Assembly (NCBI GenBank): GCA_021804785.1
Contig: JAJZGY010000001.1
Span: 124,001-188,000 of the forward strand
Source: Pseudomonadota bacterium
Lineage (GTDB): Bacteria > Pseudomonadota > Alphaproteobacteria > Micropepsales > Micropepsaceae
Direction: 5' to 3'
Length of the DNA stretch: 64,000 bases
A program made the position numbers and the translations under genes. Each line of letters begins with the position of its first letter. Within the stretch, counting starts at the first letter, position 1. This document shows, one piece after another, positions 54,769 through 64,000 of this stretch. The notes under the pieces were generated by a model, which did no database searches, was not told where the DNA came from, and saw only the letters and a program-made list of their open reading frames with translations.

Positions 54769-57700
54769 TTACGGACTCAATTTTTTGCCGGGCACCACAC
54801 CGGTCAACTGGTGACTTAACATCACTTGATTGAATTTCTGCACTTCCGTGTCAAGAAAATGATCATAATTTGCGATCGCAAAACGATACTCACGGTCGTA
54901 GATGGCTTTTACCTCAAGTTTAGGCGCGGCTGGTACCGCATCGGACCCTTCCAGCAAATACGTCAGCATCTCAAGATGCTCTCGAATTTTATCGGGAACC
55001 CGCAGAGTAGACTCCTCTGCTCCGGCATTGCTGGTGATCTCCAACTTCACGGCTTTAGCAGCTGCCTCAAGAAATTTAACTTCTTGAACTACCACTGGCT
55101 CTTCCGCGGTCGCCCTCGCAGCGACACATAGAGCCTTTGCCTGCACATCGATTGCATGCAGACGATTAAGGGCTACATCTAGTTGCGAGAACTCATGCAA
55201 CACTTGCTCAGATAAGTTGTACCGTTGCTGCATCGCAGCAAGCGTGCCATCAGAAGCCGGGTCATTGACGACGGTGAAAGTTTGCGACGCCGTGTGATCA
55301 CCAATCTTTAGTGTCGCCATGTAGGTACCGGGTGGAAGCATTGCGCCAGCCCTTGGCCCTTTCTGAAACTTCAGCGGCGTTTGCCAACGAACTGGTCCCT
55401 GCGAGCGCAGATCCCAGTGAACACGATGCAGACCAGCTTGCGTTGGCACCCACGGCACCAACTTTTTATTTGAAGGCGCCAGCACATCGTCTTTAACGCG
55501 GAGACTTTCCGAGCTTCTTGCGTTCCCCTCATTTTTCGAACCGAACATAGCGGGCGTCATTGCTTCCGGCTTACCCTTGTGAAAGCCTTTAAGCGTACGC
55601 ACAACTTGGCCGGAAGCATTGGTAATTGTCAGCTCACCCGAAGTCTTAGAACTCTTGGATAGATAGTAGTTAAATGCTGCACCATAGGTAGGGTTCTGTC
55701 CGTAAAAGGTTCCGTCGCCAAGATCTTCCACATAAGACCACGGCCAATAGCGAAGGGCAGCTTCGGGATGAAATAGCGTCAATGGTGTCCGCGCGATCTG
55801 CGGATTGAAATTCTGCAATGGCGTCAGGTCATCTAATATCCAAAGGGACCGACCATGCGTCGCCACAACGAGATCGTTATCACGGGTATCAAGCGCAATG
55901 TCATAGACCGACGCATCGGGAAGTCCCAGTCCGAATAAATACCAATGGTGGCCACGATCCCACGAAACGTAAAGGCCGTTTTCTAATCCTGCATAATAGA
56001 GATTGGGGTTATGAAGATCCCGACGAATAACGTGGGCATAAACGTCTTTAGGCAGGTTTCCGCTCACGGACGTCCAACTGGCGCCATAGTCATGACTGCG
56101 GAATAAATAGGGTTTAAAGTCACCGCTGAAATGACGGTCGATAGCAATCAGGGCTTCCCCGGGATTGTTAGGCGATACGTCAATTGACTCGATGCGTCCC
56201 CACGGGCCTACCCCAGACAGATTTGAGCTGACGTTTGTCCACGTCTTGCCACCATTTCGGGTTAACTGCACCTCACCATCGTCAGTCCCAACCCAGATCA
56301 CATTGGGATCCGAAGGCGCAACGGAAATCGTCAAAATTGTGTCGTAAGCTTCCGCACCGGAGTTATCCTTAATGACCGGCCCACCAGAGGATCCCTGCTT
56401 AGCCTTGTCGTTGCGCGTAAGGTCAGGACTAATAACCTTCCACGTACGACCACGATCGACACTTTTGAAGACAACATTTCCACCCGCATAGATCACCTTC
56501 GGATTGTCTGGAGAAACTGCTAGCGCAGCTTCCCACGCAAAGCGATAAGGAAGTGAAGCGACACCCTTGCCAGTGAAATCACGCGGATAAGGTTCTATAT
56601 CCCGCGACTGCTCCGTAGTGCGATCAAAAATTTGATAATCACCATTTTGCGTACTGTTGTATATCAGGTTGGGATTGTCAGCTGCCGGTATTGCATACAC
56701 TCCATCCCCACCGTTGAGCGAATACCACATACGATTGAGGATACCGCTTGGATCCTTACTCCAGCTCGGACCACACCATGAACTGTTGTCTTGCAGTCCA
56801 CCGCAAACCTGGTATCGAATGCCACGACCAACGGCGACGTGATAAAACTGTCCAATCGGAAAGTTATCAATAAATCTCCAGAGCTTCCCGTTGTCCCGGG
56901 AAATGGCTATTCCTCCGTCATTTCCATCGATAATTCGCCCACTACCATTGGGGTCGATCCACATAGCATGGTAGTCTACGTGAATTTTTTTCGCGATCTT
57001 ATGAAAGGCCCGCCCTCCGTCGCTGGAGACAAGCAGATCGTTGGAAATCGCAAACACATGATTTGGACGTTTCGGATCTACCTCGATGTGCGAAAAGTAG
57101 AACGGCCGCGCGTCGACCTCTTGGTTTTTGCTTACGAGTGTCCAATTCTCACCGTAATTGCTTGATCGCCAAAGTACGCCTTCGTTAGAGCCCATGACGG
57201 CATAGACGACGTTAGGTGAGCTTGCGGCAATTGCTAGTCCAATCCGCGTCACCGGTTTCGTCGGTAAACCATGCCCTTTTAGACGTTTCCAAGTCACGCC
57301 ACCGTCAAGTGATTTGTAAATCGCGTCTTTGGGACCACCCTCAGAATAGGTCCAAGGCTTACGGCGGTACTGGTAGGTTGCAGCAAAAATAATCTGTGGG
57401 TTGGTGGAATCGATTGCCATATCTGAAATGCCAACGTCAGGCCCTCGGTAAAGAACCTTTGTCCAGCTCTTTCCGCCATTTGTGGTACGGTAGACCCCAC
57501 GCTCAGGATTGTTAGCCCAGGGGCTGCCCATTGCAGCGGCAAGCACGATGTTTGGATTAAGGGGATTTATGACGATCCGGGAAATTTGAAAAGTGTGAGC
57601 AAGGCCAACTTGTTTCCAATGCCGGCCGCTATCAGTTGATTTATAAATGCCATCGCCAAACGAAACGTCATTGCGAACGTTTGCCTCACCAGTGCCTGCC

Positions 57701-58059
57701 CAGATGACTGACGGATTGCGCGGATCAATCGCAAGAGCACCGATAGAAGCAACCCTCTGATGTTGAAATAGTGCTCTCCACGTGATGCCACCGTTTGTGG
57801 TGCGGAATACACCGCCATCAGCGGTACCGACATAATATAGGTTGGCATTGCCCTCCACACCAACCACCGAAGTCACCCGCCCTCCCGTAACAGCTGGCCC
57901 GATCTGACGAAAATGAATGCTACTACCTACCTGCAACGGGAGCGTCGTAAGGCCTTGATGGTTTTCTGTTTGTGGACCGGCCTTCGCGGACCAAGCTGGA
58001 GGGATAAAAAGTACGCACGAAAGAGCCGCTATGGCTGAGAACAGGCGGTGTGATGACAT
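54769..58059 (-). CDS. Exported sortilin/Vps10-like BNR-repeat protein
   Basis: A 1096-residue protein. A signal peptide (about 1-25) precedes many BNR/Asp-box-like repeats, such as GRHWKQVG, GKSWTKVLY, GENWTLVSK, GKLWRFIDNF, GRTWKVISPD, GKTWTNVSSN and GASWTSVSGN. These make one or two beta-propellers at about 40-740. The last 350 residues have beta-sandwich and helical parts. Proteins of this type (VPS10 / WD40-YVTN-BNR) are common in Acidobacteria and some Alphaproteobacteria; function is unknown, perhaps glycan or peptide handling outside the cell. It stands alone next to gene-poor DNA. Confidence 0.87.
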   Translation of the reverse strand: MSSHRLFSAIAALSCVLFIPPAWSAKAGPQTENHQGLTTLPLQVGSSIHFRQIGPAVTGGRVTSVVGVEGNANLYYVGTADGGVFRTTNGGITWRALFQHQRVASIGALAIDPRNPSVIWAGTGEANVRNDVSFGDGIYKSTDSGRHWKQVGLAHTFQISRIVINPLNPNIVLAAAMGSPWANNPERGVYRTTNGGKSWTKVLYRGPDVGISDMAIDSTNPQIIFAATYQYRRKPWTYSEGGPKDAIYKSLDGGVTWKRLKGHGLPTKPVTRIGLAIAASSPNVVYAVMGSNEGVLWRSSNYGENWTLVSKNQEVDARPFYFSHIEVDPKRPNHVFAISNDLLVSSDGGRAFHKIAKKIHVDYHAMWIDPNGSGRIIDGNDGGIAISRDNGKLWRFIDNFPIGQFYHVAVGRGIRYQVCGGLQDNSSWCGPSWSKDPSGILNRMWYSLNGGDGVYAIPAADNPNLIYNSTQNGDYQIFDRTTEQSRDIEPYPRDFTGKGVASLPYRFAWEAALAVSPDNPKVIYAGGNVVFKSVDRGRTWKVISPDLTRNDKAKQGSSGGPVIKDNSGAEAYDTILTISVAPSDPNVIWVGTDDGEVQLTRNGGKTWTNVSSNLSGVGPWGRIESIDVSPNNPGEALIAIDRHFSGDFKPYLFRSHDYGASWTSVSGNLPKDVYAHVIRRDLHNPNLYYAGLENGLYVSWDRGHHWYLFGLGLPDASVYDIALDTRDNDLVVATHGRSLWILDDLTPLQNFNPQIARTPLTLFHPEAALRYWPWSYVEDLGDGTFYGQNPTYGAAFNYYLSKSSKTSGELTITNASGQVVRTLKGFHKGKPEAMTPAMFGSKNEGNARSSESLRVKDDVLAPSNKKLVPWVPTQAGLHRVHWDLRSQGPVRWQTPLKFQKGPRAGAMLPPGTYMATLKIGDHTASQTFTVVNDPASDGTLAAMQQRYNLSEQVLHEFSQLDVALNRLHAIDVQAKALCVAARATAEEPVVVQEVKFLEAAAKAVKLEITSNAGAEESTLRVPDKIREHLEMLTYLLEGSDAVPAAPKLEVKAIYDREYRFAIANYDHFLDTEVQKFNQVMLSHQLTGVVPGKKLSP

Positions 58060-58859
58060 GATTGGCCTTCTGATGATTTACGCCCTAGAACCAACCATGT
58101 TGGCCTCAGGCTTTGCTACGACCATTACCCGGATGGCAGGTTGCTGACCAGTCTTGAGGGCGGACAGAGCACATCGTCAACTGCCTTCTCTTCATGGGCG
58201 AGAATTCCTGCGCGCATTGACCAAATATTGCCTTTGGTTAGCAGAAAGGCATTCCTGACTCCGTGACCACAGGAACAACCGTCGGAAGTGACTTAGCACC
58301 AGATGGAAATCTATTTGCTGTGACACAGCACATTTTTACAAATAATATCATATAGATAGACGATATTTATACACAGCAGTTATGCAATGCAGCATTTCAT
58401 CTCGGTGGCGCGAAAGTGAAGGAGGATGCCGCTAGCAACTGCTGCAAACACAGTCTGGACGGGCGAGCATTGAAGCTGCGTACCACCGAGCCCTACTCGC
58501 CACAGCGGGAAACTGCGTTACTCACTTCACGAAACGTTGAAAGAAGTGACACCGCTGTGATCCCTCCCTGTCGGAAGTCCAAGCCGCCCCTGTTTGTTCG
58601 CCAACATCACCACAGCAAGGGCCATGCGCAGGACATCGTCAGACAGCCTCCAATCTCGGTCTTGTTAAACAGACGGATCAAGGTCTTTGATAAGACCGAT
58701 TAATCCAAGCACCAGAGCGCATTTCGCCAAAGAAGTAGCTACCCGCAGCCTTAAGACGGAAACCACCCATAGTGCGTCGTCCAATCTCCACGCACTCAGG
58801 TAAGCTCCCTCTAGCCGATGTAGAGGACCTGGCGCCACAAACGATTACAAGCGAGCCAC
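58060..58859. other. Gene-poor interval left of the IS630 element
   Basis: About 800 bases without a convincing gene; the reading frame at 58416-58703 has no known domain. It contains the left copy of a 23-bp direct repeat (58337-58360) and should hold the promoter of the BNR gene at its left edge. Confidence 0.5.
58337..58360 (+). repeat. Left copy of a 23-bp direct repeat flanking the IS region
   Basis: TACAAATAATATCATATAG and the next bases match 60510-60533 with two mismatches in 23 bases and the same orientation. Both copies are very AT-rich. The other copy lies right in front of trpG, so this may be a copied promoter piece. Confidence 0.65.
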
Positions 58860-58886
58860 TATCAAACCGTCCGCAAGTATATGCAC
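58860..58886 (+). repeat. Left terminal inverted repeat of IS630
   Basis: Begins TATCAAACCGTCCGC and ends ATATGCAC; pairs with the reverse complement of 59884-59910. CCGTCC and ATGCAC are the matching cores. Confidence 0.8.
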
Positions 58887-58928
58887 TACCTTGTTGACGA
58901 GAGAATCCTGAAGTGATTCGCTTTTGGC

Positions 58929-59881
58929 ATGAGAAAGGATGATGCCCGCAAACTGGATCATGCCACGCTGGAAGCGATGCGCATCCGAGCCGTGCGCAGC
59001 GTGCAGACTGGGGGGAATCCTGATGTTGTGGCGCGATCTTTGCGGATCAACCGGCGCACGATGTACGGATGGCTGGCGCAGTATCGGCAAGACGGATGGG
59101 GAGCGTTGAGGGCGAAGCCACTTTTTGGCAGGACGCGCAAACTGGATGGGCGCGCGAGATGGTGGCGAAGCTGATCGCAGACAAGTTCGGCGTCATGTTG
59201 AGTGCCAATTCAGTTGGCCGGCTGCTGGCGCAACTCAGCATCACCTGCGAGAAGCCTTTGCACCGTGCACAGGAGCGAGACGCGGCTCTGGTCGAGCAAT
59301 GGCTCAAGAAGGAGCATCCAAAGATCAAAGCCCTGGCGCAGGTTGAAAAGGCTGAGATTTTCTTCGGCGACGCCGCCCATATGCGTTCCCACCATCACGC
59401 AGGGCGTACTTGGGGCAAGAAGGGGGAAACGCCCGCCGTCGAAACCACGGGTGCACGCCATTCCCTGAGCCTGATCTCGGCAATCAGCGCGCGCGGCCAG
59501 ATGCGGTTCATGATCATGCAAGCAGGCGGGGTCATTGCTGCGGTCTTCAGCGAATTTCTGAAGCGCCCGCTCATCGGCGCCAAACGGGCTATTTTCTTGG
59601 TCATCGATCGCGGACCTACCCACATTGCCAGGAAGACCAGAGCTTTTGTCGACAGCCTGAACGGCAGACTGCGGCTGTTTTATCTTCCGCCCTATTCGCC
59701 CGACCGCAATCCTGATGAACTGGTCTTGAAGCACCTCAAAGCCGACACTGTCGGCCGCATGGCGACCACCAGCAAAGCTGATTTCAACGCCAAGGTCCGC
59801 GCCTCAACGCGCCAGTTGCAGAATGATCCAGATAAAATCCGCTCCTTCTACCCAAAGCCATCCCTCAGATATGCCGCGTGA
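58929..59881 (+). pseudogene. IS630 transposase, broken by deletion and frameshift
   Basis: The N-terminal HTH part (58929 to about 59145: NPDVVARSLRINRRTMYGWL, ending GRTRKLDG) and the catalytic part (about 59145-59881) are in different frames. After KLDG, relatives have about 25-30 residues before the (R)EMVAKLIADKFG segment; these are missing and the frame changes at this point. The catalytic part keeps the DDE residues in FFGDAAH, FLVIDRGPTH and the NPDELV segment. An internal deletion is inferred. The product should be inactive unless frameshifted. Confidence 0.85.
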
Positions 59882-59883
59882 AT

Positions 59884-59910
59884 GTGCATCTATTTATGGA
59901 CGGACTAATA
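59884..59910 (-). repeat. Right terminal inverted repeat of IS630
   Basis: Reverse complement begins TATTAGTCCGTCC and continues ATAAATAGATGCAC. It starts three bases after the transposase stop. Confidence 0.8.
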
Positions 59911-60539
59911 TGTCATAGATACCATCGGATCGCGCGCCGCCCCAAAGGTTAGGCCATAGAGAATAGAGATCGTGTTTCACACGCAGGCCATCGCGGTTCC
60001 GCAGCAGTGATCACCAGCGCGGCGAACCAGAAGCGATGGCCGGCCTCTAGTTCATTGTCAGCCAGCGCCGCCGTGTGGATTTGCACTGGCCAGGCCCGTC
60101 ACGGGACTTCCCTTCCCGCCTGTGTTGCGAACAAAGCCTCAGCAAGGAAGCGCATTCGAGGCGTTGGCTGAACCAAGGAAGAGAGGCTTCGTAGGCTGCG
60201 GCAATCGTGGAGACGGCTGCAATCTAGGCGAATGCGTTTTCGCGCGCCTGCTCAAAGAAAGGTCCTTGCCTGCCTCTCCATTCTCCGTCAGCGGTCCTCT
60301 TTAGCTCCGCCGGCCTCACCTCTGGCCTTTTCTGTCAAATTGCGGCCAAAGGCTGCCTCCGCACCCGCACTCCGAAAGCAGCTTTTTTTCTGGTAAGGCT
60401 TCCGCGAAGATGCCGTCCGGTGCGCGTTCGGAATTGGCGTCTTGACTGCGGAATTCGCGCGCCGAATCCGGAAAAGTTGGAGACCCCACTTGCCGGGGTA
60501 ATGAATTTATACAAATAATTTCAAATAGATAGGTTCGAA
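59911..60539. other. Gene-poor interval between IS630 and trpG
   Basis: About 630 bases without a recognisable gene; no trpE fragment could be seen. The right end holds the second direct repeat (60510-60533) directly before the trpG start and should contain the trp promoter. Confidence 0.55.
60510..60533 (+). repeat. Right copy of the 23-bp direct repeat, in front of trpG
   Basis: TACAAATAATTTCAAATAG and the next bases match 58337-58360 with two mismatches in 23 bases. It ends six bases before the trpG start and contains an AT-rich run that may include the -10 region or the leader of the trp operon. Confidence 0.65.
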
Positions 60540-61130
60540 GTGCTGCTTCTTATCGATAATTACGACAGCTTTACGTACAACCTTTTCCACTTTTTGGGGG
60601 AACTGGGTGCGAAGGTAGAGGTACGCCGTAACGACGCACTCTCCGTCCAGGAAGCCCTCGGCCTCCATGCGGACGCCATCGTACTTTCTCCAGGGCCATG
60701 CACGCCGGACGAAGCGGGAATTTGTCTTGACCTCATCCAGGAGGCAGCAGGGACCGTTCCTATACTGGGCGTTTGCCTAGGTCATCAGGCCATCGGGCAG
60801 GCCTATGGAGGGCGCGTCGTGCGCGCTCGCGAACCGATCCATGGCAAACTCTCCCGCATTCACCATTCCGGCCAAAGCGTTTTTCGTGGGCTCAATAACA
60901 ACTTTCAAGCCACGCGCTATCACTCCTTGGTTATTGCAGAGAACAGCATTCCAAGTTGTCTCGAGGTGACGGCGCGTAGCGAAGACGAAAGCATTATGGG
61001 AGTGATGCATAAACGCCATCCGGTGCATGGTGTTCAGTTTCATCCCGAGAGCATCGCATCCGAACAGGGCCTCGCACTTCTGGATAATTTTTTGAAGATC
61101 GCACGTGACTTTACCCGGGAGGGTGCATGA
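60540..61130 (+). CDS. trpG: Anthranilate synthase component II (glutamine amidotransferase)
   Basis: A 196-residue class I glutamine amidotransferase that hands ammonia to TrpE for anthranilate (tryptophan) or to PabB for aminodeoxychorismate. The catalytic cysteine is C79 (GVCLGHQAIG), with H168 and E170 in VQFHPES. The product starts with LLLIDNYDSFTYN, so the GTG at 60540 is the start. trpD overlaps by four bases. trpE is not seen upstream, where an IS630 remnant lies. Confidence 0.95.
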   Translation: MLLLIDNYDSFTYNLFHFLGELGAKVEVRRNDALSVQEALGLHADAIVLSPGPCTPDEAGICLDLIQEAAGTVPILGVCLGHQAIGQAYGGRVVRAREPIHGKLSRIHHSGQSVFRGLNNNFQATRYHSLVIAENSIPSCLEVTARSEDESIMGVMHKRHPVHGVQFHPESIASEQGLALLDNFLKIARDFTREGA

Positions 61131-62152
61131 GCGATCTCGCCGAGGCACTGCGGCTCCTAGTGGCGGGGGATACCCTGTCAGCCGTGCAATCTGCAAACGC
61201 GGTTACCGAAATCATGAAGGGAGAGCAACCGCCAGGACTTATAGGGGCATTTTTAACCGCTATGGCGATCCGCCCTCCCTCAGTAGAAGAGATTGTCGGA
61301 GCAGCAATGGCGATGCGTGCAACCATGACCCGCATTGAGGCTCCTCCAAATGCAATAGACCTATGCGGTACAGGAGGCGATGGCAAAGGGACCTACAATG
61401 TTTCAACTGCGGCAGCCATAATAGTGGCTGCCTGCGGCATCCCTGTGGCCAAACACGGAAATCGCAGCGCATCTTCGCGGGCAGGCACAGCTGATGTCTT
61501 GGAAGCACTCTCGCTGCCGATCGATCTGCCTCCGGCAGAGGCTCAGTCTGCTTTGCAGAACGACGGATTCGCATTCCTCTTTGCACCTTTATACCATGGT
61601 GCGATGCGTCACGTCGGCTCCATTCGGAAGGAGCTGGGCTTTCGTACGATTTTCAACCTACTCGGCCCCCTTTGCAATCCGGCACAGGTTAGATTTCAGC
61701 TCCTTGGGGTATTTTCTGACGAGTGGGTGGAAAAATTAGCCTATGTACTTCGGGAATTAGGAAGTACACGTGCACTCGTGGTTCACGGCCATGACGGCCT
61801 GGATGAATTGACAACTACAACCAGCACGCTCGCAGCGGAGCTGAGGAATGGGCAAATCACACTGCGCCAAATTGAACCCGAGGAAGCAGGTCTTTCCCGC
61901 ACTGTAATTTCGCAACTAATTGGCGCCGACACGAAACACAATGCGGCAGCACTCCGAGATCTTCTAGGAGGAAAGAAAAACCCATTTCGTGATATTGCCT
62001 TACTTAACAGCGCAGCAGCCCTGCAGGTCGCAGGTCACTCCGAGACACTGGTAGCGGGGGTCCGTCAAGCTGCGATGGCTATTGACGATGGCCGGGCCGA
62101 ACGGTTGTTGCTCCGACTGATACGCACGAATCGCAACCAGGACAAATGCTAA
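61127..62152 (+). CDS. trpD: Anthranilate phosphoribosyltransferase
   Basis: A 341-residue enzyme that joins anthranilate and PRPP, second step of tryptophan synthesis. The PRPP/Mg site [18 protein letters not shown] and [21 protein letters not shown] are typical. The gene overlaps trpG (ATGA) and trpC (one base), so the set is a coupled operon. Length fits the family. Confidence 0.97.
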   Translation: MSDLAEALRLLVAGDTLSAVQSANAVTEIMKGEQPPGLIGAFLTAMAIRPPSVEEIVGAAMAMRATMTRIEAPPNAIDLCGTGGDGKGTYNVSTAAAIIVAACGIPVAKHGNRSASSRAGTADVLEALSLPIDLPPAEAQSALQNDGFAFLFAPLYHGAMRHVGSIRKELGFRTIFNLLGPLCNPAQVRFQLLGVFSDEWVEKLAYVLRELGSTRALVVHGHDGLDELTTTTSTLAAELRNGQITLRQIEPEEAGLSRTVISQLIGADTKHNAAALRDLLGGKKNPFRDIALLNSAAALQVAGHSETLVAGVRQAAMAIDDGRAERLLLRLIRTNRNQDKC

Positions 62153-62940
62153 TGAGTATTCTGGCTCGTATTGCCGCCTACAAGCGAGAGGAAATATTAG
62201 CAGCCAAAGCCCTCGAGCCACTCAACGAACTGACTGCAAGACTGCAAGATGCAGATCCACCTCGAGGTTTCAGAGATGCCTTACTGAAGGCCCAGGCGGA
62301 AGGACGCTATGGCCTAATTGCAGAAATAAAAAAGGCGAGCCCATCAAAAGGACTCATCCGGCCTGACTTTGATCCATTCGAGCTTGCGCGAGCCTATGAA
62401 TCCGGCGGAGCTAGCTGCCTCTCGGTATTAACCGATTTCCCTTCATTTCAGGGGAGCCCACTCTATCTGACTCAGGCAAGGTCCGCGACAGCACTTCCCG
62501 CTTTGCGTAAGGACTTTCTCCTGGAGCCATACCAAGTCGTACAATCACGCGTGCTTGGAGCTGACTGTATCCTTGCAATCATGGCTTTGGTTGACGATGA
62601 AGAGGCCTACGCAATCAGCTCCGAAGCAGCGCGCTGGGGAATGGATGTGCTTGTAGAAGTTCACAATGAAATCGAGTTAGAACGAGCATTAACCCTTAAG
62701 CCAGCGATGATAGGTATCAACAATCGTGACCTTAACAGCTTCGTGACTGATTTAGGCGTTACCCTACGTCTTGCCAAAAATGTTCCTAAGGACATATTGA
62801 TCGTAGCAGAAAGTGGATTATCCACGCCAACCGATCTACGGCGTTTAGCATCAGCTGGTGTGAGTTCATTTCTAATCGGCGAAAGCCTCATGCGCCAAAA
62901 AGATGTGTTTAAGGCTACCCGTGAGCTACTCGCACCATGA
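62152..62940 (+). CDS. trpC: Indole-3-glycerol phosphate synthase
   Basis: A 262-residue TIM-barrel enzyme, fourth step of tryptophan synthesis. [56 protein letters not shown] and [15 protein letters not shown] are all typical. The ATG at 62152 overlaps the trpD stop by one base; another ATG two codons upstream is in frame. It is followed by moaC with a four-base overlap. Confidence 0.97.
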   Translation: MSILARIAAYKREEILAAKALEPLNELTARLQDADPPRGFRDALLKAQAEGRYGLIAEIKKASPSKGLIRPDFDPFELARAYESGGASCLSVLTDFPSFQGSPLYLTQARSATALPALRKDFLLEPYQVVQSRVLGADCILAIMALVDDEEAYAISSEAARWGMDVLVEVHNEIELERALTLKPAMIGINNRDLNSFVTDLGVTLRLAKNVPKDILIVAESGLSTPTDLRRLASAGVSSFLIGESLMRQKDVFKATRELLAP

Positions 62941-63725
62941 CCAAACTCAGCCATCTTGACGAACAAGGGGCCGCACACATGGTGGATGTGTCTGCTAAAG
63001 ACATAACAACCCGCCAAGCCTGCGCGGAAGCCATTATCCAAATGTCCGAGCAGGCGTTTAGTGCGGCAATCACCGGTACCGGACCAAAGGGTGAGGTACT
63101 GGCCACTGCCCGCATCGCTGGGATCATGGCCATAAAGCGCACAAGTGAACTGATTCCTCTCTGTCACCCACTTTCCATTAGTAATGCAGCAATAGACTTT
63201 GAGCCGTTACCAAAGCAAAGCGCATTGCGCATTTTGGCAACTGTAAAGACGGACGGGAAGACCGGTGTTGAAATGGAAGCCTTGACAGGCGCCAGCATTG
63301 CCGCCCTGACGGTCTACGACATGATCAAAGCGATAGATAAAGCCAGTCAAATCGGCTCAATTCGTCTGCTAGCGAAATCAGGTGGCAAAAGCGGAGCCTA
63401 CTCAATTCCGCAGTCACACACGCACCACGTATCAAGCGGGTTTCGTGACGCCCCGGCGCGAGGATTGGGCAAAACCATGACGCCAACGCAGCGCTCCGTT
63501 ACTCCAGCACAAACTCTAGGAGGCGGGCCCCGTCAAGCTTTGCGCACATTCATGATCGAGCATCATCTGCGTGCTAGTCAGTGGGCAAAGGCGGCAAATG
63601 TTCCGGTTGCACAGATCTATGGCTTTTTGACTGGAAAGACCCACACCATAGCTCCTGAAACTCTCTCAAAACTCGCGTCCGTTGTAGGCGTTCGTCCCCA
63701 GGATCTGCTCGGGAGCCACGAATGA
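62937..63725 (+). CDS. moaC: MoaC fused to a C-terminal XRE-type HTH domain
   Basis: A 262-residue protein. Residues 1-160 are complete MoaC, the cyclic pyranopterin monophosphate synthase of molybdenum cofactor synthesis: [62 protein letters not shown] and KSGGKSG. After a Pro/Ser/His-rich linker (about 160-198), residues about 203-260 form an HTH of the type [19 protein letters not shown], then [14 protein letters not shown] and [13 protein letters not shown]. The whole is one uninterrupted frame. Normal MoaC ends near 160, so this is a fusion. It overlaps trpC and moeA by four bases each. Confidence 0.93.
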   Translation: MTKLSHLDEQGAAHMVDVSAKDITTRQACAEAIIQMSEQAFSAAITGTGPKGEVLATARIAGIMAIKRTSELIPLCHPLSISNAAIDFEPLPKQSALRILATVKTDGKTGVEMEALTGASIAALTVYDMIKAIDKASQIGSIRLLAKSGGKSGAYSIPQSHTHHVSSGFRDAPARGLGKTMTPTQRSVTPAQTLGGGPRQALRTFMIEHHLRASQWAKAANVPVAQIYGFLTGKTHTIAPETLSKLASVVGVRPQDLLGSHE

Positions 63726-64000
63726 TTTCGGTAAACGAAGCCGTGGAGCGAATTGTATCGGCATTCAACCCTCTGCCGTCGGAAATTGTGCCTATTGCGG
63801 ACGGCTATCGCCGGGTAATCGCAGAGGATGCAATTGCAAAGGTCAATCAGCCACCTTTCCCCGTGTCAGCAATGGACGGCTATGCGGTGCGCTACGTCGA
63901 TTGTACTACAGCGGGCTCCATTCTTAGTGTCGTCGGGACCGCCCCGGCTGGCAAGCCATTTTCCGGACGCCTTGAGAGTGGACACTGTGTACGCATCTTC
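63722..64000 (+). CDS. moeA: Molybdopterin molybdotransferase MoeA (5' part, cut by the window end)
   Basis: The first 93 codons of MoeA, which inserts molybdate into adenylylated molybdopterin. Seen are the first helix VNEAVERIVSAF, the active region PPFPVSAMDGYAVR and the start of the central domain (GRLESGHCVRIF). It overlaps moaC (ATGA). The remainder lies beyond the window. Confidence 0.93.
   Translation, partial: MISVNEAVERIVSAFNPLPSEIVPIADGYRRVIAEDAIAKVNQPPFPVSAMDGYAVRYVDCTTAGSILSVVGTAPAGKPFSGRLESGHCVRIF

Larger units (their letters stand above)
58860..59910 (+). mobile_element. IS630-family insertion sequence, decayed
   Basis: About 1.05 kb bounded by TA dinucleotides, the target duplicated by IS630 elements, at 58860-58861 and 59909-59910. 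Terminal inverted repeats match in 20 of the first 27 positions. The single transposase gene is broken by a deletion with frame change. It lies upstream of trpG, in the place where trpE is often found in Alphaproteobacteria. Confidence 0.85.

Noticed and set aside
58416-58703. A 95-codon plus-strand frame left of the IS630 element
   Set aside because: Composition is not protein-like, with many Arg/Ser/Pro in random order, and no family is recognised.
60122-60304. Remnant of trpE before trpG
   Set aside because: None of the frames shows chorismate-binding landmarks; the interval cannot be linked to trpE.

Overview
The window comes from the chromosome of an alphaproteobacterium, possibly Rhodospirillales- or Micropepsales-like; the order cannot be settled from sequence reading alone. 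The support is a PopZ/DUF2497 polar organiser, DUF2336 and PAS_5 proteins, the order eno-ftsB-pdhA-pdhB(lipoyl)-pdhC-lpdA, the order trpG-trpD-trpC-moaC-moeA, an RcnB-like protein, KDO synthesis (kdsA) and a perfect CtrA-type box. Most genes are chromosomal housekeeping genes. No phage, plasmid or CRISPR features were seen. The one mobile element is a decayed IS630.

Layout. 0.1-6.1 kb: a minus-strand unit of class II aldolase, an orphan molybdenum hydroxylase large subunit and a TetR regulator, preceded by glycerol kinase and a PAS_5 protein. 6.2-10.3 kb: DUF2336 protein, moaA, nadK, a receiver protein and an Hpt-like protein that has lost its histidine. 10.3-13.7 kb (minus): Nudix, lytic transglycosylase, HIT and ThiO. 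13.8-18.2 kb: msrA, a gamma-glutamyltransferase, and copper/cytochrome oxidase assembly genes (PCuAC, CtaG, SCO). 18.3-27.1 kb (minus): enolase, a 73-aa protein, FtsB and the pyruvate dehydrogenase genes, with a GFA-family gene and a DUF3667 gene inserted. 27.2-29.6 kb: MAPEG, kdsA and an RcnB-like protein.

29.7-38.4 kb (minus): a long collinear run of sulfotransferase, HpnL-like membrane protein, a two-subunit Tat-exported molybdenum hydroxylase, a 2OG-Fe(II) oxygenase, an unrecognised 634-aa protein and an ELM1-type protein. 39.5-45.0 kb (minus): old yellow enzyme, valS, popZ and pcm. 45.1-45.9 kb: tRNA-Cys, a likely CtrA-controlled small RNA, and tRNA-Asn. Gene-poor stretches then surround a quinone-oxidoreductase-like gene.

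49.1-54.3 kb is the most interesting region. An FNR/FixK-type box precedes six tightly packed or overlapping genes: a chorismatase (FkbO/Hyg5/XanB2-like), two 2OG-Fe(II) oxygenases, and ubiT, ubiU and ubiV, the O2-independent ubiquinone hydroxylation system. I infer that the chorismatase supplies hydroxybenzoate for quinone synthesis at low oxygen. The two putative O2-using enzymes inside an otherwise O2-independent module are unexplained. One of them has a paralogue in the 32.5 kb locus.

54.8-64.0 kb: a large secreted BNR/sortilin-like protein, a gene-poor stretch with the IS630 remnant flanked by a 23-bp direct repeat, then trpG-trpD-trpC, a moaC fused to an XRE-type HTH domain, and the start of moeA, cut by the window edge. 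trpE is not seen next to trpG. moaA, moaC and moeA here make molybdenum cofactor, which both molybdenum hydroxylases in the window need.
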